A stretch of 64,000 bases of DNA from Diabrotica undecimpunctata (GCF_040954645.1 NC_092807.1:57019739-57083738), one strand, 5' to 3'; numbered from the stretch's first letter, positions 30,919 to 40,801 are shown. Numbers and translations: made by a program. Notes: generated by a model not told the origin, from the letters alone.

Positions 30919-33162
30919 TTGAAATGTCGTGAAGATAGTGTATATGTAGATGGAGACATAAATGGTAAAAAGCATACGTTGTTGGTGGATACCGGAGCGA
31001 CCAGAACCATTATACGCCCGACAGTTATAAACAGCCGAAAGAAACTGTTACCAACGAGGTTACGACTTCGGACCGCTACAGGTGAAAATGCCAACATTCA
31101 TGGAGAAATCCAGGTACAATTGGGAATTGGGGCGGAAAAGTTTGTCCATACTGTTATAGTTGCTGACATCGAAGATGATGTTATATTAGGAATGGACGTA
31201 ATGAATATGCATGGATTCCAATTGGATTTTAAGAATAAGGTAATCAAAGTTGGCAACGAGGAGGTATTTCTCCATCCACATAATGACAACACTGTGCAAG
31301 CAGCCATTACAGAAGATACAGTCGTGCCTGCGAGAAGCGAAACGATCATAGTAGCGCGACTACAGGGAATTGTAGACGAAGGGAGACCTGTTATGATGGA
31401 GCCTTGGAACCACGACGATGAGGTTGGCCGTGGAATCATAATTGGAAAGGAATTGGTGACTTTGGCTAAGGAAATTCCTGTGAGGCTTATCAATGTCAAT
31501 GACTACCCAGTGACAATCAAGAAAGAGACAAAAGTAGGAACTTGTATACCTGTGACATCCATAATCCGTCAGGCGACAACATCTGATAATTCCAACGACA
31601 AATTCGACCAAATGGTTGCAGTTGCAGGACAGTCTCTAAACCAGATGGAGAAAAGGAAATTAAGGGAATTTCTTCGGCAGTATCGTGATATTTTCGTACC
31701 GAAAGGAGGAAAAACGGGAAGAACTACCGTTGTTAAGCATAAAATTGATACTGGTAATGCTAAGCCAATTCGTCAAACAGCTCGACGATTACCACAGGCA
31801 AAAAGAGAGGAAGCTGAAACGATTGTTCAGGAAATGAAGAAAGACGGGGTGATAGAACCTTCTACGAGCCCATGGGTCTCTCCGGTGGTCCTGGTTAAGA
31901 ATAAAGACGGAACGACGAGGTTCTGTGTGGATTACCGTTTGCTGAACAACGTTACCAAGAAGAATAGTTATCCTCTGCCTCGGATCGATGACACATTGGA
32001 CACATTGGCTGGAAGTAAATTGTTTTCTACTTTGGATTTGAAGTCTGGATACTGGCAGGTAGAAATGGACCCAGTAGATAAAGAAAAGACAGCCTTCACC
32101 ACAGGATCTGGATTGTGGCAATTCAACGTTATGCCATTTGGACTCCGTAATGCTCCTGCGGCATTTGAGAGGCTTATGGAAAATGTGTTGAGAGGGTTAT
32201 CTTGGAAAACATGCCTGGTTTATTTAGATGACATAATCGTCTTGGGGGAGACATTCGAAGATCATTTGAGGAATTTAGAAAACGTTTTTAATCGACTTAA
32301 AGCTGCCCAATTGATGCTAAACCCCAAGAAGTGCCAGCTATTTCAAGGTAAAGTCAATTATCTGGGTCATATAGTCAGTAAAGAAGGAGTGGCCGTGGAT
32401 AAGGGAAAAATCGATTCTATTAAGGAATGGCCAAAACCAACTGACAAACATCAAGTGAGAAGTTTTCTTGGACTATGTACTTACTACCGGAGGTTTATTA
32501 AGAAGTTTGCAGATATCGCTAAGCCATTAACGCGACTTACAGAGGAAGCAAGAGAATACCGCTGGGATATAGACTGCCAAAATGCCTTTGAAACGTTGAA
32601 AAAGCATTTAATAACAGCACCAATTTTAGGGTATCCACTGCCAGAAGGAGAGTTCATCTTAGATACGGATTCAAGTAATGTGGGAATTGGAGGAGTGCTG
32701 TCTCAGATTCAAGGAGGACAGAAACGAGTCCTCGGATATTTTAGTAAAGTTCTTTCAAAACCTGAGCGGAATTATTGCGTCACGAGAAGAGAACTTCTGG
32801 CAGTAGTGAAATCAGTAGAGCACTTCTATCAATACCTCTATGGAAGGAAGTTTTTAATCCGAACCGACCATGCCGCCCTTAAGTGGTTGATGCAGTTTAA
32901 GAATCCAGAGGGTCAGATAGCCAGGTGGATCGAACGACTCCAAGAATACGATTTTAAGATTGAGCACCGAGCCGGAGTTAGCCACAGAAACGCTGATTCT
33001 CTTTCCAGAAGGCCATGCCCAGCAGAGTGTTCCCACTGCAACAAAACGGAATCCAAGGAAGCAGCAGTGCTAAGAACGACGATTCTCAACGACGACTGGA
33101 CGCCTACTAAGATAAGGGAAGAACAAGAGAGAGATCCAGTTATACAGAAAATTCGAAAATGA
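30919..33162 (+). CDS. pol: Pol of element 2, first part (PR-RT-RNase H)
   Basis: 747 codons to an in-frame TGA at 33160. Protease LLVDTGATRTII is near residues 21-32. RT has FCVDYRLLNN near 335, DLKSGYWQVEM near 375 and catalytic YLDD near 435. RNase H has DTDSSNVGIGG near 585, then RTDHAALKWL near 655, then RNADSLSRRP. The opening codon is TTG, and the frame is open further upstream, past the gag stop, in the -1 frame. The same frame continues after the TGA straight into the integrase zinc region, so the stop looks like a single nonsense change in one continuous pol gene. Confidence 0.92.
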   Translation: MKCREDSVYVDGDINGKKHTLLVDTGATRTIIRPTVINSRKKLLPTRLRLRTATGENANIHGEIQVQLGIGAEKFVHTVIVADIEDDVILGMDVMNMHGFQLDFKNKVIKVGNEEVFLHPHNDNTVQAAITEDTVVPARSETIIVARLQGIVDEGRPVMMEPWNHDDEVGRGIIIGKELVTLAKEIPVRLINVNDYPVTIKKETKVGTCIPVTSIIRQATTSDNSNDKFDQMVAVAGQSLNQMEKRKLREFLRQYRDIFVPKGGKTGRTTVVKHKIDTGNAKPIRQTARRLPQAKREEAETIVQEMKKDGVIEPSTSPWVSPVVLVKNKDGTTRFCVDYRLLNNVTKKNSYPLPRIDDTLDTLAGSKLFSTLDLKSGYWQVEMDPVDKEKTAFTTGSGLWQFNVMPFGLRNAPAAFERLMENVLRGLSWKTCLVYLDDIIVLGETFEDHLRNLENVFNRLKAAQLMLNPKKCQLFQGKVNYLGHIVSKEGVAVDKGKIDSIKEWPKPTDKHQVRSFLGLCTYYRRFIKKFADIAKPLTRLTEEAREYRWDIDCQNAFETLKKHLITAPILGYPLPEGEFILDTDSSNVGIGGVLSQIQGGQKRVLGYFSKVLSKPERNYCVTRRELLAVVKSVEHFYQYLYGRKFLIRTDHAALKWLMQFKNPEGQIARWIERLQEYDFKIEHRAGVSHRNADSLSRRPCPAECSHCNKTESKEAAVLRTTILNDDWTPTKIREEQERDPVIQKIRK

Positions 33163-34770
33163 AAAGAGGAAAACCGTCGACCACCTTGGCAGGAAATATC
33201 AAACCTATGCTCAGTAGTTAAGACGTATTGGGCCCAGTGGGACTCATTTATCATCGAAGATGGCTTGCTCAAACGAGTCCTGGAAAATGATGACGGTTCA
33301 GAGAAGAGAAGACAGTTGGTGATCCCAAAGAGCAGAATAGCCGAAGTACTTCGTCAGTTACACGACAGTCCATCGGGAGGGCATTTTGGTGTAAGGAAAA
33401 CCCTTCAGCGAATTCGGGAATGGTTTTATTGGATGAACAGTTCCGACGATGTAAAAGACTGGTGTAAGAAATGTACTATTTGTGCCACGAGTAACGGGCC
33501 TTACCGAAAAAGGAGAGCTCCTATGAGACAATATAATGTTGGAAGCCCGTTTGAAAGAATAGCTTTGGACATCGCTGGGCCATTTCCAGAAAGTGAAAGT
33601 GGAGGCAAGTACATGCTGGTAGTAATGGATTACTTCACTAAGTGGGTCGAGATTTACGCACTTCCAGACCAGAAGGCCGCCACCGTTGCAGATAAGTTGA
33701 TCCAAGAATATATCAGCCGATTTGGAGTGCCTTTGGAGATCCATAGTGACCAAGGCAGGAACTTCGAAAGCGATCTATTCCAAGGAATATGTGATAGACT
33801 AGGCATGAAGAAAACAAGAACTACCGCGTATTATCCGCAATCGGATGGTATGGTAGAACGAATGAATAGGACAGTTGGCAAGTATTTGACAAAGATGGTG
33901 TCCGATCATCAGCGAGACTGGGACCAATACCTTCCGTTCTTCACAATGGCCTACAGATCTGCTGTTAACGAATCAACAGGCCAGACACCAGCCAAAGTCC
34001 TATTCGGACGCGAAATGCGACTACCTTGTGATCTAGAGTTTGGGTGTCGACCTGGAGAAGATGTAGCGGGTGAAGATTATGTGATCGAATTACGAAAAAG
34101 AATGGACGATGTACATGAGTTGGTCCGTTCCCACCTTCAGATCGCTAGCGACCGAATGAAGAAACGGTACGATACACAAGCCGAAAAGGGTTGCTTTAAG
34201 AAGAACGACAAAGTCTGGCTGTATAATCCCAAGAAGCGAAAAGGTTGTTCTCCCAAATTGCAGCAGTTTTGGGAAGGTCCATACCTCGTCATGGAGAAAA
34301 TCAACGATGTCATCTATCGAATAAGCAAGATTCCGAGGGGAAATCCGATGATAGTACACCATAACCGGCTGGCGTCTTTCGAAGGTGACCACGACGTAGA
34401 TGAAGAAGTGGAAGTAAACCAAGTCCAAGATGTGTCTGACCTCACGTTTGAGGAATTCATGGGTGCCTATGGAGGTACCGGTAAAGCGAGACATGGTGTT
34501 ACCACTGAAGAAAAGCAAGATCTACTCGCGCTCCCCGATGACTACTCGCTGGCCCTTACCATCCCGGCCAGTATCAAAGACGCACCAGGGTTGGCATCCG
34601 TCTTTCGAAGGAAGTTTGGTCGAGTTGCAGAACTTCAATGCCAAGTGCCAGCTCCCGGTAAAACCTTGAAGCTCCAAGATGCATCACGTTACCTTTTCTA
34701 CATGGTGACAAAAGACACTGCCCGTGACCAACCTACCTACCGAGATGTATGGGAAGCCTTACTTCAATAG
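33163..34770 (+). CDS. pol: Pol of element 2, integrase part and start of macrodomain
   Basis: It is in the same frame as the preceding part; the first internal Leu/Met-type start is at 33265. The zinc region is LHDSPSGGHFG...CTIC. The three catalytic acids are all present: Asp in LDIAGPFP (about 33568), Asp in IHSDQGRNF (about 33748) and Glu in DGMVERMNRT (about 33856). A GPY/F module, WEGPYLVMEKINDVIYRI, lies near 34276. After an acidic linker the frame enters a macrodomain at about 34495 (LLALPDDYSLALTIPASIK, GLASVFRRKFGRV, YLFYMVTKDTARDQPTY). It reaches an in-frame TAG at 34768 in the middle of that domain. Integrase itself looks intact. Confidence 0.92.
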   Translation, partial: KEENRRPPWQEISNLCSVVKTYWAQWDSFIIEDGLLKRVLENDDGSEKRRQLVIPKSRIAEVLRQLHDSPSGGHFGVRKTLQRIREWFYWMNSSDDVKDWCKKCTICATSNGPYRKRRAPMRQYNVGSPFERIALDIAGPFPESESGGKYMLVVMDYFTKWVEIYALPDQKAATVADKLIQEYISRFGVPLEIHSDQGRNFESDLFQGICDRLGMKKTRTTAYYPQSDGMVERMNRTVGKYLTKMVSDHQRDWDQYLPFFTMAYRSAVNESTGQTPAKVLFGREMRLPCDLEFGCRPGEDVAGEDYVIELRKRMDDVHELVRSHLQIASDRMKKRYDTQAEKGCFKKNDKVWLYNPKKRKGCSPKLQQFWEGPYLVMEKINDVIYRISKIPRGNPMIVHHNRLASFEGDHDVDEEVEVNQVQDVSDLTFEEFMGAYGGTGKARHGVTTEEKQDLLALPDDYSLALTIPASIKDAPGLASVFRRKFGRVAELQCQVPAPGKTLKLQDASRYLFYMVTKDTARDQPTYRDVWEALLQ

Positions 34771-35076
34771 AGAGAGCACGTACTAGAGTCCGACGTGCAA
34801 AAGTTAGCCATACCAAAGTTGGAGTGCCGCCAATTAGATTGGAGGGTTATCCGAAATATGGTGGAGGAGATCTTCAAAGACACCGAAGTCCAGGTGTTAG
34901 TCTGTTGCAATCCGCATAGTTACTGGTGCGGAGAGAAAACCGTCCCTTGTCATTTTTATACAACTGGAAGTTGTAAAAGAGGGTCCAGTTGCCGATACCA
35001 GCATACAGTTCCGGTTCCAGTCCCGACAAGGTTCCAGGAGGAACCATCTTTTAAGAGGGGGGCAATGTTACGATAA
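34495..35076 (+). CDS. Macrodomain (TARG1/OARD1-like) plus CCCH zinc finger at the Pol C-terminus
   Basis: The segment follows integrase in the pol frame and crosses one TAG (34768-34770). Its order of blocks matches TARG1-type macrodomains: DLLALPDDYSLAL, GLASVFRRKFG.V.EL, a YLFYMVTK strand, PTY, the helix ending at WEALLQ, the strand LAIPKLEC, and the terminal helix and strand RVIRNMVEEIF..TEVQVLV. The Lys of MVTK (34711-34713) lines up with the catalytic Lys84 of human TARG1. The GCGLD loop with the catalytic Asp is shortened to ECRQLD, so hydrolysis may be lost. A C-x7-C-x5-C-x3-H finger (CHFYTTGSCKRGSSCRYQH, 34948-35004) follows. The frame ends at TAA 35074, eight bases into the 3' LTR. 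Macrodomains bind or remove ADP-ribose. Why a retrotransposon carries one is unknown to me. Confidence 0.82.
35053..35065 (+). other. Polypurine tract of element 2
   Basis: AAGAGGGGGG, then CAA, immediately before the 3' LTR. It lies inside the coding frame of the Pol C-terminus, so coding and plus-strand priming overlap. Confidence 0.8.
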
Positions 35077-35465
35077 CTATCCTGGCCTAAAAATAACTGT
35101 AAAATATATGATGACTAATGCTAATATGTTTTAGATTTTACGAGAGACTTCGATTTACCTGAATGACCTTCCGGAATAAGAGCGAACCGATGCGAGGGAA
35201 ATCCAGTTTGCCTTTACCGTTTCGCCATCGAAGGTTTTAGACTTTTCGAGATAACGGCACTGGTATATAATAACGGAACTCTAATTGAAGGGACAGTTAA
35301 TAAAGAAGATTCGCGCTCGCGATATTGTTGTTACGCTCGCCTACTAATAAATTATTGTATATGTAGTGATAAATAAATAAATATCAGTTATTGTGCTTTT
35401 TAATGAATTAAGATAAGAACAAGACATTATAAATTAAAGACTTAACAATTAATAAATTCACAACA
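35066..35465 (+). repeat. 3' LTR of element 2
   Basis: 400 bp, followed by the ATAC target duplication and the resumption of the host ORF1 frame. Confidence 0.96.
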
Positions 35466-35469
35466 ATAC

Positions 35470-36178
35470 CGATGATTGTACTATGAAATGTTTCTTTTGC
35501 AAAGGTCCACATGTTTCAACAGCGCGTACGTGTCCGGAATATTTACGTCAAAAAAATATTAAAGAACTCATGTCTTACGAAAATTTAACTTTTTTTGAAG
35601 CTAGTGAATACATTCCCAAAAATTACATAGAAAAAGACAAATTTATTTTCAACTCAAAAGATTTTCCGTCCCTTCCGAGTAATAGTACTAAAGTAAAATC
35701 CCTTAATAATAAAACTATTCAACACAATACCGTTTCACCATCAGAAAGAAGAACACACAATTTCAAATCTTCGAAAAGGACATTTCAGCAGGTAGTATCA
35801 AATACAAATAATAAAAGAAGAGTAATCCAACAAAGTTATGACAGAAATGCACATGATGAATGTCTTTATGTTCCAAATGGTAGACCAGAGAATTACTCCT
35901 CTTTAACTGCCTTATCTCAATCTAAATCTCCAATACCCTCCCAATCGGAACCAAAATCTTCTAATTCATATAATGTAAATCCAAATTCAGCCTGGAATGC
36001 CAGTGCATCGCATAGTAATTATAATTTCGATACAATACCTTCACAAGATTTCCTAAAATCATGTATAAACTTTATTAACATTTCACCAGATAATTTAAAT
36101 ATGGTTAACAAACTTGTTCTTTCCCATTCTAACCTTAAGTCCTATATGGACTTAGACAATTATTCAGATAGTGATTAA
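35470..36178 (+). CDS. ORF1 (Gag-like) of the non-LTR element, second part
   Basis: It resumes exactly in frame after the target duplication. It completes the second zinc knuckle (the His lies before the insertion and the last Cys in DDC here). It then gives a third knuckle, CFFCKGPHVSTARTC (C-x2-C-x4-H-x6-C). The rest is Ser/Asn-rich, with a helical C-terminal block (FLKSCINFINISPDNLNMVNKLVLS) ending in an acidic tail. Together the two parts total 438 codons including the stop, with no other lesion. The stop overlaps the beginning of the ORF2 frame by a few bases, usual for jockey-like elements. Confidence 0.85.
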
Positions 36179-37301
36179 TAGGTTAAAACTTAGAATGATC
36201 CTAAAAACAAAAATAAAAATCATTCAATGGAACATCAGAAGTATCAATTCAAATAGGGATACTCTGACTGATTTAGTCTCTAAAGAGGACCCAGATATAG
36301 TAGTTATTAATGAAACTTGGCTTAAAGAAGATTTCAATTTTACTCTAAAATTTTATCACATTATTAGACAAGATAGGGATGATGGCTATGGTGGGGTAGC
36401 TACCTGTATTAAAAATTCTATTTCATTTCAGACTATTAAAAAATATAATTCGGACAAAGTCCAATACATTATAACAAAAATTGATGACATATTCCTAATA
36501 AATATCTATTCAAGTTCAAATAATGAAATATCAGTGCCTTTTTTAAATTCCATGTTAGAAAACCTAGATATAAAAAAATTAATCATTATGGGCGATATGA
36601 ATTCCCATCATCCAATTTGGGATAAATGTTTAATTAATAAAGGTGGTAAAAAAATAGTTGACTTTATATTTGATAACGAGTTGACCATCCTAAATGATGG
36701 TTCAGCAACTTTGTTTCAGCTTCCCAACAATAATATCAGTGCTGTTGATTTAACAATCGTGAGTAGTAATCTGGCTTTATGTACCAAATGGGGAATTATT
36801 AAAGACTGCGGCAATAGTAACCATTTTCCCACATACATAAAAATCAACGACATTGAACTATCAGATACAACTTTTGTTAAAAATTATAAAATAAGAAATT
36901 CTTCAAGAGCTGATTGGGATCTTTTTTATGATGAAATATTAAACAACCTAGTAAATTTCTCAATAAATAAAGTAAATTACAAACAATTCATGTCAGTTAT
37001 CAATAAAGCAGCAGATGTTTCGATTCCTTATAAAAATTGTAGGATACAGGGTAAACCATTCAATCCTTGGTGGGATGATGAATGTACATTATGGGTAAAG
37101 AAACGTAAGGAAGCTTTGCACATATTTGACTCATCACCATCACTAGAAAATTATTTGTATGTTAAACATATAATTGCACAAACCAAGCGTAACCTTAGAT
37201 TAAAAAAGAAAAATAAATTTAAACAATTTTGTGAAACATTAAATAGAGGATCCAATATTACATACGTATGGAATAAAGTAAAAAAAATTTTCAAACCATA
37301 A
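36171..37301 (+). CDS. ORF2 endonuclease domain of the non-LTR element
   Basis: 376 codons. The first usable ATG is probably 36194 (MILKTKIKIIQWN). Apurinic-type endonuclease motifs appear in order: IIQWNIRSINSN, VINETWL (Glu), DGYGGVA, IIMGDMNSHHPIWD (Asp, Asn, His), AVDLTIVSS and NSNHFPTYI (final His). A linker with WWDDEC follows. The frame ends at 37301 after KKIFKP, where a small indel shifts the reading frame into RT. The domain would nick target DNA. Its catalytic residues look complete. Confidence 0.85.
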   Translation: MINRLKLRMILKTKIKIIQWNIRSINSNRDTLTDLVSKEDPDIVVINETWLKEDFNFTLKFYHIIRQDRDDGYGGVATCIKNSISFQTIKKYNSDKVQYIITKIDDIFLINIYSSSNNEISVPFLNSMLENLDIKKLIIMGDMNSHHPIWDKCLINKGGKKIVDFIFDNELTILNDGSATLFQLPNNNISAVDLTIVSSNLALCTKWGIIKDCGNSNHFPTYIKINDIELSDTTFVKNYKIRNSSRADWDLFYDEILNNLVNFSINKVNYKQFMSVINKAADVSIPYKNCRIQGKPFNPWWDDECTLWVKKRKEALHIFDSSPSLENYLYVKHIIAQTKRNLRLKKKNKFKQFCETLNRGSNITYVWNKVKKIFKP

Positions 37302-38621
37302 TAATTGCAAACATTTTTATAATCCATCAGATAACATTAAAAGAGAAATATTATATAATATGTCATCAATTTCTATTGATCCTGAATTCCGTTTACTTCA
37401 CGCTAACCAAGAATTTGAACTTATTTCAATTTCAGAAATTGACACTGCATTGTTCAATAAAAGAAATTCTGCCCCGGGAATTGATGATATTTCTTACTCA
37501 ATGATAAAACCTCCCTCTAAAAGCCAAAAAAATTTTCCTAAATATATACAATGAATGTCTTAAAGGAGGACCCTTACCTAGCGATTGGAAAAAATTTAAT
37601 ATTCTTAACATCTTAAAACCCTTAAAGGACCCACTTCTTCCAACTAGTTTTAGACCAATTGTTTTATCCTCTTGCATACTAAAAACTTTAGAAATAATTT
37701 TAAAAAATAGATTAGATTGGTTTTTAGAACATAATCTCGTTTTCAAAAATACTCAAGCAGGTTTCAGAAGAGGTAGAGGAACTGCCAACAATTTAGCCCT
37801 CCTTCATACCTTCATTTCAGAAGCCTTTGAATCTTCCCATTCAGTTCTTGCCGTCTTCATTGATATTAAATCAGCATATGATAATGTAAATATATATAAA
37901 CTTTACAATAAATTACAAAATTTAAATGTCCCTTGTCCTATAATTAATATTATTTTTAAAATTTTGCAAAACAGGCTTTTATATACTAGATCCAATAACG
38001 GTGACTTTTTGGGCCCGTCTGTAGTAACTAAAGGTTTACCCCAGGGTTAACCTTTAAGCACAATTTCTCTATTTTCCATTCTTCCTGAAGATATAAATAT
38101 TAATGGGTATGCTGATGATTTGGTTTTATATGTTAAAGGATCAGTTATCCAACAAATGGTTAATAAAGTCAATATGGCATTGTACAATGTACAAGAATGG
38201 TTGTTAGAATATGATCTATCTCTTTCTATAGACAAATGTGAAGCTGTATGGTTTTCGAAGGGAAAACGTAAAAATTTTACCCCAGAAATCAAACTTAGTA
38301 ACACAATTATACCATTAAAAGATCAAGTTAAATTTTTAGGCATAATTTTTCAAAATCATCTCAAGTGGGACAAACATGTTGATAATATATTAGTTAAAAC
38401 AAAGAAAAATATTAATATTTTACGTGCAATTTGTAGAGTGTGGTGGGGGGCAGACCCTAGGACTCTTTTAATAGTCTTTAATGCTTTAATAAGATCTCAC
38501 TTAGACTATGGTTCATTATTATTCAGACCTATATCTCAGAAATGTATTAATAAACTTAACACAATATTTTTTGAAGGGCTAAGAATTTCTTTAGGTTGTA
38601 TGAAATCGGTTTTCGCGTCTT
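37302..38621 (+). pseudogene. ORF2 reverse-transcriptase domain, frameshifted and 3'-truncated
   Basis: RT blocks continue over at least three frames. SAPGIDDISYSMIK is near 37470. FRPIVLSSC is near 37650, QAGFRRGRGTANNLALLH near 37757 and AVFIDIKSAYDNV near 37850. KGLPQG, followed directly by a stop, is near 38032-38049. YADDLVLY (catalytic) is near 38110, and the thumb is LGIIFQNHLKWDKHV then IRSHLDYGSL near 38490. A deletion follows the PQG motif. The protein breaks off at MKS (38604), before the C-terminal zinc region, where PLE-like sequence begins. Confidence 0.85.
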
Positions 38622-39270
38622 AATTAAATAAAAGAGAATTCTTAGAAATGGTATGCATAAATAAATATCAATGCGTTAATAAAAAAACTGATATTGATAA
38701 ACTAAGCAATATCTATAATTACATTCTGTCTTACGAAAATTAATACTATAATTTTGCAAAAAAAGATTTTCTGACTATAAATATTAGAATTTCAAAAAAT
38801 TTAAATATTCATATTTGGCGCCACTTTGTACGTAACCATAATAACAATCAAGAGCTAGTTATCAACAACAAAAAATATAATAAACAGAAACGAGTGTCTT
38901 TCTGACATAAATCAAACATCAACATAATCAATGTCAAAATGAATTTTTACAAAATTAGATTAAATTGGAATATTGTACTTACATAACTGTATAATTTTTA
39001 AAATAAGTTAAGTTTTAATGTTTTGCAAATTTGAAAATTTTATGGATTAACCTCATGTTGTAAGTTTTTTTACTAGTTTTATACAATGCTATTTAGTTCT
39101 AATTTCGTTGTATTTACTGATACCATATTTTAGCATATCCTGAAGAAGCAAATAAATTTTGCGAAAGCTTGATTCAAGAACAAAGAGTTTTACTTTCCTG
39201 CCCTATTAATGACTGCAACCTCAATATAAAACTTTATTTTACATAACGTGTCAGTCAATAATACCTAACT

Positions 39271-39273
<3 letters not shown>
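38622..39273 (+). pseudogene. 3' end of a Penelope-like element
   Basis: It begins within the GIY-YIG C-terminus (KREFLEMVCINKYQC, then DIDKLSNIYNYIL, 38630-38735), closely related to 27840-27955. About 400 bp of AT-rich 3' sequence and a hammerhead-like core follow. The element ends near a long TA tract. Its upstream border coincides with the broken RT of the non-LTR element. Confidence 0.75.
39138..39176 (+). ncRNA. Hammerhead-ribozyme-like core in a PLE 3' end
   Basis: CTGAAGA (39140-39146), helix II GCAAA/TTTGC with an internal loop, then GAAAGCTT (39163-39170). The core fits CUGANGA...GAAA, and the following AGCT is a palindrome that could pair between two RNAs. Confidence 0.55.

Positions 39274-39335
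<62 letters not shown>
39274..39335. repeat. (TA)n tract
   Basis: About 62 bp of TA between the PLE end and a solo LTR. Confidence 0.95.
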
Positions 39336-39337
<2 letters not shown>

Positions 39338-40781
39338 ATACGATTAGGGTTTATAGAAAATAATTTATAAGTTATATACTACATAATATTAGATATTTGG
39401 TTGTTTTAAATAAGTTATATACTAGAGAATTTAATAAAAATTATTTATGTGAGGGTATTTTTAAGAAATTATCATATAATAATTGTAAAAAGTTGTATTT
39501 TAATGTTGTAAATATATGTAAGTGAGCCATGTGCATAGGCAACCAAAAATACTCTCGAAGTGACAGATAGAAATTAAGAATATTTACGAATATAAAGTGG
39601 GGTTATAATAATATATTGTTTGAATTGTGTATGTTATTAAATTAGAGTGTTAGTTACTAATTTGAATGTTTATTCTGATCTGAAAAGCCTAAATGTCAAC
39701 AAAATTATCAATGGAACATTAACGAATTCTCCAGAGTGAAGAGTGTGACCATTGTTTACGGTCGAACATTCTGGAATAATGATTATCTCGGTGGATGGAA
39801 CAGATATTTTTTCGAGAACATCCATATCGAAAAAATAGAACGAGATCGAACATGGTTTCTTACCAGATGGTTCTGGAATATCCAAAAAGATATAAATACC
39901 CGTGATTTGGATTCAAGATGGCAGTTTTTAGTCAGAAGTCAGGCCAGTTCATTATGAAAGTTAGTAGACACATTTAGTGAATAGTGAAGTAAATTGTTCA
40001 GAATTTTCAAGAAGTCAGTCAGAAAAGTTTAGTAAGAAATATGAAAGTTAGTTGGAGATAGTCCAATTGTTTAATATAGTGAGTTAAATGAAGATTAAAA
40101 ATTATGCATATATTTAATGCACATTAATAATTATACACAAATAATTATTGAAGATTATAAAAGTATATTAGAAGAATATTGGATGGACATTGGAAGGAAT
40201 TAAAATTATATTATGATTGGAGATTAGTATAAATCAACTTATAATAATTGGATATTGGTATATTGAAAAGAAGAATAAATATAAATGGTGTTTGCTGGTT
40301 TGCTTGGTGGTATATAAATGCTGGTGAAGAAAAATATATCTTAAATTGGTAAAAGCTGATAATTGGAAAAAGAAATTTCACAAAAACAAGGATAACCGAA
40401 GTACGAAGACATTCAGTGGTGATTAGAATATATATAGTGGAAAACAGTTCATTTAGGCATTCAGTGAAAGAAAGGTACAAAATTTTGTTAATATAATTTA
40501 GTTAGTCTTATAACAATTTCAATTTTGAAGAGAGTTTGTTTAAATTTAACATTGTCTATAGAATTTAATTAGTTTTATAAGAACATCAATTTAAAGATAG
40601 TTTATTTTAAATTTACATTGGCTAGGTTAGATATATATGTGTGTTTCATAATAGTTATAATAAAGATAATTTAAAAAAGTACTTACAAGCTAATTCTTTG
40701 AGAACCGCGATAAAAACCCTATATATTATATTATTAAAAATACTCATTGCTCATCATTCAAACAAAAAATACATCATAACA
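39336..40781 (+). repeat. Solo LTR related to Ty3/Gypsy element 3
   Basis: About 1446 bp, from TGATACGATTAGGG to CATAACA, colinear with the LTRs at 40802 and 47800 but visibly more diverged. No internal region follows; a 20-bp TA run separates it from the next LTR. Solo LTRs arise by recombination between the two LTRs of an element. Confidence 0.85.
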
Positions 40782-40801
40782 ATATATATATATATATATA
40801 T
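40782..40801. repeat. Short (TA)n run between two LTRs
   Basis: About 20 bp of TA plus T between the solo LTR and the 5' LTR of element 3. It could be target sequence of either insertion. Confidence 0.85.

Larger units (their letters stand above)
29100..35465 (+). mobile_element. Ty3/Gypsy element 2 with SAP-Gag and macrodomain-bearing Pol
   Basis: It has 400-bp LTRs with about three differences, TGTTAC...ACAACA termini, and a 4-bp target duplication ATAC at 29096-29099 and 35466-35469. A TGGTGGCAGAAG primer-site-like sequence and a purine tract AAGAGGGGGG lie next to the LTRs. It encodes gag and then pol in the -1 frame. The coding part is clearly more GC-rich than its surroundings. This is the youngest complete insertion with a precise border in the window, yet pol carries two in-frame stops. 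Confidence 0.96.
28189..38621 (+). mobile_element. Jockey-like non-LTR retrotransposon, split by Ty3/Gypsy element 2
   Basis: The 5' leader starts near 28189. ORF1 is in two parts (28495-29099 and 35470-36178), followed by an endonuclease/RT ORF2 (36171-38621). Removing the LTR element and one copy of its 4-bp target duplication leaves ORF1 in one frame. The 3' part of ORF2 is missing: sequence changes to a PLE fragment after 38621, so no poly(A) end or target duplication can be seen. Confidence 0.88.
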
